A stretch of 8,653 nucleotides of DNA from Bacillota bacterium (GCA_023436525.1 JAEZIW010000180.1:1-8653), one strand, 5' to 3'; counted from the stretch's first letter, positions 1 to 6,986 are shown. The notes: generated from the sequence alone by a model not told the origin. Numbers and translations are program-made.

Positions 1-312
1 TTCGTGGTGAACACCTTAAGGCCGTTTCAATCCGACGCCGATCATCTGGCCGAAAGCTTTGCACGCATTCAAACGAGCGCACGCCTGAAAGCCGATGGCT
101 TTGTGCTGAACACGAACCTTGGCACCGGCACCACCGGCAGCGAGCTGGGCGAAGGCCTCAGCGTGGTTCAGGCATTGAGCGAGCGCACCGGCACACCGCT
201 TAGGTACGTCAGCGGCACCAAAGAAACGCTGGCGCTGTTCAACGCACAGCACCCGGAGATTGAAGCGGAGCGCATTGAGCTCGAAATCTATACGCGGCCC
301 GACTGGCTGTAA
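1..312 (+). CDS. P-loop ATPase of the ParA/MinD (CobQ/CobB) type, C-terminal part only
   Basis: The reading frame is open from the first base of the window and stops at TAA 310-312, so only the last 103 residues are present and the start lies upstream. The fragment begins FVVNTLRPF and later has a LNTNLGTGTT stretch. From memory, this resembles the C-terminal half of a clostridial ATP-binding protein family with a MinD/ParA-like nucleotide-binding fold. In such proteins an Asn-rich strand near the C-terminus packs against the nucleotide base. The Walker A region that would prove the family is outside the window. No transmembrane segment is visible. The downstream cysteine synthase has its own promoter, so the two are probably separate units. 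That the stretch is coding is fairly certain. The family is a moderate call and the cellular role is unknown. Confidence 0.6.
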   Translation, partial: FVVNTLRPFQSDADHLAESFARIQTSARLKADGFVLNTNLGTGTTGSELGEGLSVVQALSERTGTPLRYVSGTKETLALFNAQHPEIEAERIELEIYTRPDWL

Positions 313-315
313 CAC

Positions 316-343
316 TTGCAATGGTGCCAATATAAACTATAAT
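316..343 (+). promoter_or_regulatory. Sigma-A-type promoter of the cysteine synthase gene
   Basis: TTGCAA (316-321) and a perfect TATAAT (338-343) are separated by 16 bases. Transcription would start near 350, giving a leader of only about 35 bases. That is too short for a T-box or SAM riboswitch, so any sulfur control would have to act at the promoter. The -10 is perfect and the -35 matches four of six positions. Confidence 0.65.
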
Positions 344-384
344 GAAGAGAGTCTACAATTCGGGGGAACGGAGAACGGCAACTT

Positions 385-1278
<894 letters not shown>

Positions 1279-1317
1279 AACCGGCCATAATTGCTGTTAT
1301 TTAATACAACGATAAAT

Positions 1318-1349
1318 AAAAAAGAGAGGCCAATCAGCCTCTCTTTTTT
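1318..1349 (+). terminator. Intrinsic terminator of the cysteine synthase gene
   Basis: GAGAGGC (1324-1330) pairs perfectly with GCCTCTC (1337-1343) across the loop CAATCA. Six A's precede the stem and six T's follow it. The T-run forms the termination tract on the plus strand. The mirrored A-run means it could also stop transcripts coming from the right, such as any from the minus-strand remnant at 1415-1574. It lies 40 bases after the cysteine synthase stop codon. Confidence 0.92.
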
Positions 1350-1414
1350 GATGAAACGCGAGCGTATGGCTAGCCGATGAGTAAGATTGAACCGCCCGAG
1401 TTTTTATTCAAGTC

Positions 1415-1574
1415 TTATTCCAAATGGTCAACCTTAATTCTGTTTTCACGATTATTGACAGCAACCAACACTGATTTGTCTTCCCGATAAAACAGACCAT
1501 CTTTCGGAGTAAACATATTTCACATTTTCGACAACCTCGATAGTATTTTTTGTTGACGCTTTATTGATATTCTT
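1415..1574 (-). pseudogene. Possible eroded or frameshifted small ORF in the intergenic region
   Basis: On the minus strand an ATG at 1516 opens a 33-codon frame ending at 1415. It reads MFTPKDGLFYRED, continues for 17 residues and ends KVDHLE. A second open frame overlaps its start. It is open from 1574 and contains NTIEVVENVKYVYSE before running into unrelated residues. Joined by a single frameshift near 1510, the two would give one protein-like stretch of about 50 residues ending at 1415. This resembles the 3' remnant of a broken gene. I recognise no family. The ATG lacks a well-placed Shine-Dalgarno site. It may equally be a chance open frame. Confidence 0.25.
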
Positions 1575-1592
1575 TTAATATATAACTATTAT
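1564..1592 (+). promoter_or_regulatory. Sigma-A-type promoter of the large secreted protein gene
   Basis: TTGATA (1564-1569) and TATTAT (1587-1592) are 17 bases apart, and each matches five of six consensus positions. They lie in a very AT-rich stretch. Transcription would start near 1599, giving a leader of about 170 bases before the ATG at 1771. A weaker overlapping alternative is TTGACG (1553-1558) with TAATAT (1576-1581), also at 17 bases. Confidence 0.65.
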
Positions 1593-1644
1593 ATACATAT
1601 TAAACCATAGCAACTATGCGGCGACATTCACACCACTTTGTTTC

Positions 1645-1701
1645 TGTATTTGTTTTATCAGTCTTTAATGGCAGATGGCACACATCTGCTGTTCAAATAC
1701 A
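1645..1701 (+). promoter_or_regulatory. Folded leader element in the 5' untranslated region
   Basis: Two nested inverted repeats lie in the predicted leader. The outer stem TGTATTTG (1645-1652) pairs perfectly with CAAATACA (1694-1701). The inner stem AATGGCAGATG (1667-1677) pairs with CATCTGCTGTT (1683-1693), including two G-U pairs, and closes a five-base loop. The stems abut on the 3' side, and 14 unpaired bases (1653-1666) bulge on the 5' side. No T-tract follows, so it is not a terminator. It does not contain the Shine-Dalgarno site. I do not recognise a known riboswitch, and the conserved GGCAAACC-like core of c-di-GMP-I is absent. A small separate hairpin, CATAG-CAA-CTATG (1606-1618), lies near the predicted 5' end. 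Confidence 0.4.
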
Positions 1702-1754
1702 AAGCTGTCCGTTCTCGATAATGTCAAACAATTTTACCCAAGCAAGATAATCTG

Positions 1755-1761
1755 TAAGGAG
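1755..1761 (+). promoter_or_regulatory. Ribosome binding site of the secreted protein gene
   Basis: TAAGGAG is nine bases before the ATG at 1771. It is a near-consensus Shine-Dalgarno site and fixes this start ahead of a clear signal sequence. Confidence 0.85.
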
Positions 1762-1770
1762 TGAAAACAA

Positions 1771-4700
1771 ATGAGAAAAAAGCTGATTAGCTGGATACTG
1801 GCTCTCGTGCTGGTGATTTCGTGCGTCCCGACGGCGCTGGCGGCGGATTTGCCCGAAAAGCCGGTTGGGGCCGAACGGTATAACCAACCCCAAAGTGACA
1901 ATGGAATTTCCAGGGATACAATAATACGAGGTTATGAGAAATGGCGTGCCTGGTGGAAAAGCTGGCACAGCGAAACAGTCACTTATCAGACTGACGGTGA
2001 CTGGAAATACTATGTGGAGGGTGGCAATGCCATCATCACGGCCTATCTGGGCAACAGCACGGATGTTATAACTCCAACAACCGTCGGCGGCTATAATGTG
2101 ACTGTTATCGGCTCCGGCACGTTTGGTTACATGACAGACCTGAACTCCGTCACAATTTCGCAAGGCGTTATACAGCTTGGTGATTTTGAGTTTGAAGACG
2201 GAGAAGGCGGCACGTTTATCGAAGGCGAAGTATTTGAAGGTTGTGAGTCGCTGACAGCAGTGAACCTTCCCATAACGTTAGAAACGATAGGACGATCCTG
2301 TTTTTCTTGGTGTATGGACTTAGAAACCATAACGGTAACGGCAGGCAATGAAAATTTTAGTACAGTAGAAGGCGTTCTGTTCAGCGATACGGTTGACGGT
2401 AAGACCATGCTATGCTATCCCGCTGCAAAAACAGCAACAACCTATACCATACCGGCCGGAGTTCGTGTTGCTGAGGGGGCGATGCAAAGCAACGGGTATT
2501 TGGCAGAACTCACAATCCCGAGTACAGTGCAAATAGACTGGCGAGGCATTGAATATTTGCCCGGCCTGAAAAAAGTGACTGTTGAAAACGGCGCAACGTC
2601 TATCAACGGTTTTGGGGGCTGCTGGCAGCTGGAAAGTGTGACTCTCCCGAATTCCATTAAAACAATAGGGGAAGAAGCTTTCTCATATTGCAGCAAGCTG
2701 ACGTCAATCACTCTTCCGGATCAATTGGAAAGCATCGGATGGAATGCATTTTCAGGCAGCGGCCTTACAAGTTTGCAAATACCGGCTTCAGTTAATGATA
2801 TCCAGCCGAATGCTTTTACGAGTTGCCAATATCTCACTTCCATCGCCTTTGCAGGCGTAGACTATTATCAGGTCGTTAATAATATATTGTTCACCAAAGG
2901 CCAAGATAAGCTGCTGGTGTATCCTGCCGGAAAAAGCGACCTAAGCTATATCGTTCCTGAAGGTGTTAAAGAGATTGTCGACAGTGCCTTTAGCGGAGCA
3001 AAGCTTACGAGTATCACTTTGCCGATAAGCCTAGAGGGTATTACGGGCTGGAACTTTTCCGGCTGCTCTGATTTGCAAAGCATAACAGTACCGTCAGAGA
3101 ACACTCTGTTTAAAGATATAGACGGCGTGCTCTTTACTAAGCAAGATGTAAACGGATTTATGGAACTTATCGCGTATCCTCTTGGGAAAAGTCAATCGAG
3201 TTATACGGTACCCGACAAGGTGACTAAAATAAAGGATTCTGCATTTTCGTCCTCAAACTTGTCGCAGATCATTTTGCCGGATAGCCTTGTGGAAATCGAA
3301 AATTGCGCCTTCATGGATTCTTCTCTTGCAAGCATCACAATTCCTAAGAATGTCACAACGATCGGTGAATCGGCTTTTGCATATGGTGATCTTGAAACGG
3401 TGACATTCGCCGAACCTGCGTCTGTCAACGAAATCTGTTCTGGCGCTTTTATGGGAACGCCGCTGTCAAGCGTAAGAATACCTGCATCTGTCATAACTAT
3501 CGGTGATGACGCTTTTTCATGGTGTGAGCAACTGGCCTCTGTTGATGTCGATGCCGCCAATACGCATTATAAAAGTGAGGACGGCGTGCTTTTTTCCGGT
3601 GACGGAAAAACACTGATCCTGTTTCCCCCGGCAAAAGGTTTATCCGGCAGTAAGGCATCGGGTGCGCAAACAAGCCATGCAACAACGGCCACGAGCTATA
3701 CATTACCCAATTTTGTAGAAGAAATTTCATCGAATGCTTTCGCATCAAGCAGGTTAACCAGCATAACAATATCCGAAAATGTTAAAACGATTGAACCAAA
3801 TGCTTTTGTAAACAACTACAACCTAAGCAAAGTTATTGTTTACAGCAACAGTGTCGCTTATAAAGAAGCCGCAATAAATGGACTTTCAGATGCTCTGGGT
3901 GATGACGTATTCAATGGTTCACCAAATGTAGTCCTCTGCGGCCGCACCGGTTCTACAACTCAGGCCTATGCCCAAAGATATGGCTTGCCGTTCAAAACTA
4001 TTCCCTCTACAGTTTCGCTGAACACCGCCTCAGCCACATTGTTTATCGGTACATCAGATAAGCTCAGCGCTACCACAAGCCCTGCTGGCGCGGAACTCGC
4101 ATGGAACAGCAGCAATCCGTCCGTTGTGTCGGTTGACTCGGGCGGAAATATAAAAGCAAACGCTGTCGGTACCGCCACCATCACAGCAACGAGCTTTGAT
4201 AAGTCGGCAAGCTGCACCGTCAACGTCATTAATCCAACGCCCGTGGGCTTAAGCTGCACCAAAACCGATGCCACAATCTACGGCGCTGCGAACGGCTCGG
4301 TAACCATCACGGCCACAGGCGGCAACAGCGGCAGCTATGAATATTCCCTCGACGGCGGCGCAAGCTGGCAAGCATCCAACGTGTTCGGCGGGCTCGCCGC
4401 AAACACATATACAGCGGTTGTACGCGATGCCGCATTCCCGAGCAACACCGCCACTCAAATTGTGGCGGTGGGTCAGCCCAACTATATAGGTACCGTTCCC
4501 GCTGCGAAAATACCGTCTAAAGTAAACGCAGGCAATGCGGTAACGGTTCTGCCTCCTGCGGTGCCCAAAGGCTATACGGCTCAGTCAACAACGTTTTCTT
4601 CCAGCAACCCGGCCATCGCAACGGTGGACGCAAACGGAAATGTCACTTTCATCGCCGGGGGCAAAGTGACAATCATCACTAAAGTGGTCTCTCAAATGGT

Positions 4701-5265
4701 GGACAAGAAAGGTAAAGTCAAAACCAAAACCACCACCGTTAAAAAGACGATTACTGTCCAGCAGCCAGTCTCTTCCATCTCGCTGAATCTTGGCAGTACC
4801 ACCATTGCGCGAACTCAAAAGGTGAAGCTCGCCGCATCCGTAGCCCCCGGAACCGCAAGCAACAAAAAGGTGACGTGGAAGTCGAGTCATCCCAAAGTTG
4901 CATCGGTTTCGAGCAGCGGCGTGGTCACCGGTAAAGCGGGCGGCACAGCGGTCATCACCTGTACCGCTAAAGACGGCAGCCGAGTCGTCGCAAGCTGCAC
5001 GGTGACCGTTACGCCGATTTACCCGACGGGCATAAAAATGAGCAAGGCGGCGCTGACGGTAAAGCTTGGCAAGACGGCATCGCTTAAAGCGACAATCGCT
5101 CCGAAAAACACCGATTTTAAGACGGTCACCTGGGCCAGCAGCAATCCTGCCGTGGTCACGGTGGACGCCAAAGGAAAGATCAAGGGCATCTCTGCCGGAA
5201 CAGCTGTGATTACCGCAGCCACGAGCAGCGGACAAATGTCTTCCTGCACAGTCACTGTGCAATAA
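1771..5265 (+). CDS. Secreted BspA-like leucine-rich-repeat protein with C-terminal Ig-like (Big_2) domains
   Basis: This 1164-residue exported protein has a modular repeat structure. Residues 1-24 form a signal sequence: MRKK, a hydrophobic core, then ALA before Ala25 as a type I cleavage site. VISC (15-18) also fits a lipobox. Residues about 78-720 are BspA/LRR_5 repeats with the recurring pattern LTSITLPDSLxxIGxxAFSxC. Four longer units of the form DGVLF..GK..L..YP..K..SYTVP start near residues 201, 370, 451 and 604. Residues about 745-820, 905-1000, 1000-1082 and 1083-1164 are Big_2-type Ig domains marked by SSNP or SSHP followed by V.VD..G (near 780, 944, 1038 and 1123). Residues 824-904 resemble a SprB-type module (SYEYSLDGGASW). 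No LPXTG, SLH, choline-binding or C-terminal membrane segment is visible, and no enzyme domain is present. Such proteins usually act in adhesion or surface display, and that role is inferred here. The gene has its own promoter and terminator. Confidence 0.9.
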   Translation: MRKKLISWILALVLVISCVPTALAADLPEKPVGAERYNQPQSDNGISRDTIIRGYEKWRAWWKSWHSETVTYQTDGDWKYYVEGGNAIITAYLGNSTDVITPTTVGGYNVTVIGSGTFGYMTDLNSVTISQGVIQLGDFEFEDGEGGTFIEGEVFEGCESLTAVNLPITLETIGRSCFSWCMDLETITVTAGNENFSTVEGVLFSDTVDGKTMLCYPAAKTATTYTIPAGVRVAEGAMQSNGYLAELTIPSTVQIDWRGIEYLPGLKKVTVENGATSINGFGGCWQLESVTLPNSIKTIGEEAFSYCSKLTSITLPDQLESIGWNAFSGSGLTSLQIPASVNDIQPNAFTSCQYLTSIAFAGVDYYQVVNNILFTKGQDKLLVYPAGKSDLSYIVPEGVKEIVDSAFSGAKLTSITLPISLEGITGWNFSGCSDLQSITVPSENTLFKDIDGVLFTKQDVNGFMELIAYPLGKSQSSYTVPDKVTKIKDSAFSSSNLSQIILPDSLVEIENCAFMDSSLASITIPKNVTTIGESAFAYGDLETVTFAEPASVNEICSGAFMGTPLSSVRIPASVITIGDDAFSWCEQLASVDVDAANTHYKSEDGVLFSGDGKTLILFPPAKGLSGSKASGAQTSHATTATSYTLPNFVEEISSNAFASSRLTSITISENVKTIEPNAFVNNYNLSKVIVYSNSVAYKEAAINGLSDALGDDVFNGSPNVVLCGRTGSTTQAYAQRYGLPFKTIPSTVSLNTASATLFIGTSDKLSATTSPAGAELAWNSSNPSVVSVDSGGNIKANAVGTATITATSFDKSASCTVNVINPTPVGLSCTKTDATIYGAANGSVTITATGGNSGSYEYSLDGGASWQASNVFGGLAANTYTAVVRDAAFPSNTATQIVAVGQPNYIGTVPAAKIPSKVNAGNAVTVLPPAVPKGYTAQSTTFSSSNPAIATVDANGNVTFIAGGKVTIITKVVSQMVDKKGKVKTKTTTVKKTITVQQPVSSISLNLGSTTIARTQKVKLAASVAPGTASNKKVTWKSSHPKVASVSSSGVVTGKAGGTAVITCTAKDGSRVVASCTVTVTPIYPTGIKMSKAALTVKLGKTASLKATIAPKNTDFKTVTWASSNPAVVTVDAKGKIKGISAGTAVITAATSSGQMSSCTVTVQ
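2002..3930 (+). repeat. Tandem BspA-type leucine-rich repeats (protein level)
   Basis: Units of roughly 22-24 residues recur as L.S(I/V)T(L/I)P..(L/V)..I...AF..C. Clear copies include those reading LESVTLPNSIKTIGEEAFSY, LTSITLPDQLESIGWNAFSG and LASITIPKNVTTIGESAFAY. The DNA copies have diverged, so this is an old array rather than a recent expansion. Four units carry an added hairpin-like block (DGVLF to SYTVP) starting near nucleotides 2371, 2878, 3121 and 3580. Confidence 0.85.
4003..5262 (+). repeat. C-terminal array of Ig-like modules (protein level)
   Basis: The array has four Big_2-like modules and one SprB-like module (about 4240-4482). Each Big_2 module shows a W.SS(N/H)P or S.SSNP signature, then a G.(A/G)TAVIT-like strand and a closing T(V)TV strand. 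The second Big_2 module is irregular, with a lysine/threonine-rich insertion (VDKKGKVKTKTTTVKK, about 4699-4749). The array runs to the stop codon with no anchor after it. Confidence 0.8.
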
Positions 5266-5287
5266 CAGGCTCAAGTCGTCATATCAA

Positions 5288-5317
5288 AAGGCCGCTGACA
5301 ATAGCTTCAGCGGCCTT
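5288..5317. terminator. Bidirectional intrinsic terminator between the secreted protein gene and hisC
   Basis: AAGGCCGCTGA (5288-5298) pairs perfectly over 11 bases with TCAGCGGCCTT (5307-5317) across an eight-base loop. The plus side is followed by CTTTC. The minus side runs into TTTTGAT. The hairpin lies 22 bases after the secreted protein stop and 27 bases beyond the convergent hisC stop, so it probably serves both. Confidence 0.88.
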
Positions 5318-5344
5318 CTTTCGTTGTCAGTTAAATTGCGTTAA

Positions 5345-6403
5345 TCAGCACGATACCGAGCGCACAAATTCGGCCGTTGCGCGAATCAGCGCGTCCATCT
5401 GCTCATCCGTGCCGATGGTGATGCGCAGATAGTCATAAATGCGCGGTTTGTTGAAATGCCGCACGTAAATGCTGTTTTCCGCAAGGTAATTCTTCAGTGC
5501 CGCCGCGCTGAGCCCCGGATGTGACGCGAACACGAAATTTGCTTTAGACGGCAGCACCTTAAACCCAAGCTCATTGAGCCGCTCGGTGGTGAGCTCACGC
5601 GTTTTTATGATCTTCCCGCTCATTGCCGCGCAATAGTCCGTATCAAGAATCGCCGCTGCTGCCGCGTCCTGCGCAATCATGTCGAGCGGATACGAATTGA
5701 AGCTGTCTTTAATGCGCACCAGCCCTTGAATTAAGTGCGGCTGCCCGAGCGCAAACGCCACACGCAGCCCCGCGAGCGCATGCGATTTGCTCATTGTCGA
5801 AACGATCAGCAGATTCGGGTATTTCGGAATCAGCGATGCCGCACTGCCCGCGCCGAACGACGCGTACGCTTCGTCCACAATCACCACATGCTCACTGTTG
5901 TTTTGCAAAATACGCTCCACCTCGGCAAGCCCCAGCGCGATACCGGTTGGCGCGTTCGGGTTTGCGAGCACCACGCCGCCGCCCGTCAGGCCGTCCACGG
6001 GAATCGTGAAATCGCCGTTCAGCGGAATAAGCCTGTAGCTGATGCCATATAGATCAGCCCAGACAGGATAAAAGCTGTATGTGATATCGGGGAACACGAC
6101 GTCCCCGTCGAAAAACGCCTGAAACGCAAGCCCCAGCACCTCATCCGAACCATTGCCGCAAAACACATGCTCTTCCGTCAGCCCGTAAATTTGCGCCACG
6201 GCGCTTTTGAGGCTGCCGCCATCCGGTCTCGGGTAAAGGCGCAGCCGTTCACCCGCAAAGTTTTTCAGCACCTCGAGCGCCTTGGGAGACGGCGGGTACG
6301 GGTTTTCGTTCGTATTGAGCTTGATGATGCCGCTGCCCTGCGGCTGCTCGCCCGCCTCATACGGCGTAATCGACGCGGCCTTGCGGCTTAAAAACTGAGC
6401 CAA
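5345..6403 (-). CDS. hisC: Histidinol-phosphate aminotransferase
   Basis: This 352-residue fold-type I PLP aminotransferase would transfer an amino group from glutamate to imidazole-acetol phosphate to give histidinol phosphate, in histidine biosynthesis. Visible landmarks are KLNTNENPYPPSP (28-40), which is typical of HisC, NPNAPTG (148-154), DEAYASFG with the PLP-nitrogen aspartate Asp177, the Schiff-base lysine Lys206 in TMSKSHALAGLR, Arg214 contacting the cofactor phosphate, and Arg327 in YLRITIG, which binds the substrate carboxylate. The length is normal (about 350). The start is TTG (6401-6403) with a strong GGAGGT six bases upstream (6409-6414 on the plus strand) and no competing ATG ahead. 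No other his gene is in the window, so hisC is an orphan here. HisC-like enzymes sometimes also act on aromatic amino acids. The family call is firm and the exclusive substrate is inferred. Confidence 0.93.
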   Translation of the reverse strand: MAQFLSRKAASITPYEAGEQPQGSGIIKLNTNENPYPPSPKALEVLKNFAGERLRLYPRPDGGSLKSAVAQIYGLTEEHVFCGNGSDEVLGLAFQAFFDGDVVFPDITYSFYPVWADLYGISYRLIPLNGDFTIPVDGLTGGGVVLANPNAPTGIALGLAEVERILQNNSEHVVIVDEAYASFGAGSAASLIPKYPNLLIVSTMSKSHALAGLRVAFALGQPHLIQGLVRIKDSFNSYPLDMIAQDAAAAAILDTDYCAAMSGKIIKTRELTTERLNELGFKVLPSKANFVFASHPGLSAAALKNYLAENSIYVRHFNKPRIYDYLRITIGTDEQMDALIRATAEFVRSVSC

Positions 6404-6408
6404 AGCGA

Positions 6409-6414
6409 ACCTCC
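6409..6414 (-). promoter_or_regulatory. Ribosome binding site that fixes the TTG start of hisC
   Basis: On the minus strand GGAGGT lies six bases before TTG (6403-6401). The TTG begins a protein matching the normal HisC N-terminus, so the TTG is the likely start despite being a rare start codon. Confidence 0.8.
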
Positions 6415-6427
6415 AAGATTTTTCTTT

Positions 6428-6459
6428 ATATTAACACAGCCATACAAAAAGATTAACAA
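6428..6459 (-). promoter_or_regulatory. Probable hisC promoter with extended -10
   Basis: On the minus strand TGTTAATAT (6436-6428) contains an extended -10 (TG, one base, TAATAT). A TTGTTA (6459-6454) sits 20 bases upstream, which is long spacing, so the extended -10 probably carries the promoter. The TTGTTA overlaps the -35 of the divergent tag promoter. Confidence 0.45.
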
Positions 6460-6481
6460 TTTTTTGCGTCCGTGATAAAAT
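6453..6481 (+). promoter_or_regulatory. Promoter of tag, placed directly before the start codon
   Basis: TTAACA (6453-6458) and TAAAAT (6476-6481) are 17 bases apart, each matching five of six positions, and a TG at 6473-6474 makes an extended -10. Transcription would begin around 6486-6489. That is after the first ATG (6483) and at or next to the second ATG (6489). No Shine-Dalgarno site is seen before either ATG. This predicts a leaderless message. Confidence 0.6.
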
Positions 6482-6482
6482 C

Positions 6483-6986
6483 ATGGGTATGAACAGATGC
6501 TTATGGGCGAGCGGCACCGACGATCTGATGCGCGACTACCACGACAACGAATTCGGACGAAGAAAAAACAGCGACCAGGCGCTGTTTGAAAAGCTGTGCC
6601 TCGAATGTTTTCAGGCGGGGCTTTCCTGGCGCACCGTGCTGTATAAGCGCGAGGCGTTCCGCCGCGTGTTTCACGGTTTTGACCCCGGCCGGGTTTCGCA
6701 AATGACACCGGACGACGTGGAAGCGCTGATGAACGACAGCAGCATCATTCGCAACCGCCTCAAAATTGAAGCGGTGATACACAACGCGCGGCTGCACCTC
6801 GTTCAGTTCCCTTCCGAAGGCAGCTTTGCGGCCTATGTTTACAGCTTTACAGACGGCGCTGCGCTCTGCAGTGACTTTAAAAAGCGCGGTTACCGCTTTT
6901 TAGGCCCCACCATCTGCGAATCGTTCCTCGGCAGCGTGGGCGCGATTGAAGGCCACGAACCCATCTGCGATTTGTACAAAGGCTAA
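6483..6986 (+). CDS. tag: DNA-3-methyladenine glycosylase I
   Basis: This 167-residue helix-hairpin-helix-superfamily glycosylase excises 3-methyladenine from alkylated DNA, starting base excision repair. The zinc-binding set expected of Tag is present: Cys6 (NRCLW), His20 (YHDNEFG), and His158 with Cys162 (GHEPIC). Other conserved points are Tyr19, the active-site Glu41 in LECFQAGLSW, Trp49, and the KKRGYRFLGPTIC stretch (133-145). From memory, E. coli Tag has 187 residues. Here the segment between YSF (120-122) and KKRG (133) is about 20 residues shorter. Two in-frame ATGs exist (6483 and 6489). The second gives MNRCLW, which aligns with the E. coli start and agrees with the promoter position, so 6489 may be the true start. 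The stop overlaps that of the convergent lplA. Confidence 0.92.
   Translation: MGMNRCLWASGTDDLMRDYHDNEFGRRKNSDQALFEKLCLECFQAGLSWRTVLYKREAFRRVFHGFDPGRVSQMTPDDVEALMNDSSIIRNRLKIEAVIHNARLHLVQFPSEGSFAAYVYSFTDGAALCSDFKKRGYRFLGPTICESFLGSVGAIEGHEPICDLYKG

Noticed and set aside
351..384. T-box or SAM riboswitch controlling the cysteine synthase
   Set aside because: The predicted leader is only about 35 bases and holds no such structure.
1599..1770. c-di-GMP riboswitch in the surface-protein leader
   Set aside because: The leader is folded and the target type would fit, but the conserved core sequences of c-di-GMP-I are absent.
1693..2163. 156-codon minus-strand open frame across the start of the secreted protein gene
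   Set aside because: It is antisense to a gene with a clear signal sequence, promoter and ribosome binding site. Its product shows no recognisable motif.
4585..5274. 229-codon minus-strand open frame opposite the Ig-like domains
   Set aside because: Its Arg/Cys/His-rich low-complexity product is typical of the shadow of a GC-richer repetitive gene. The plus frame has clear Big_2 motifs and runs to a terminator.
5735..6052. Plus-strand open frames inside hisC
   Set aside because: Their Arg-rich products have no motif, and the minus frame is an intact HisC with all key residues.
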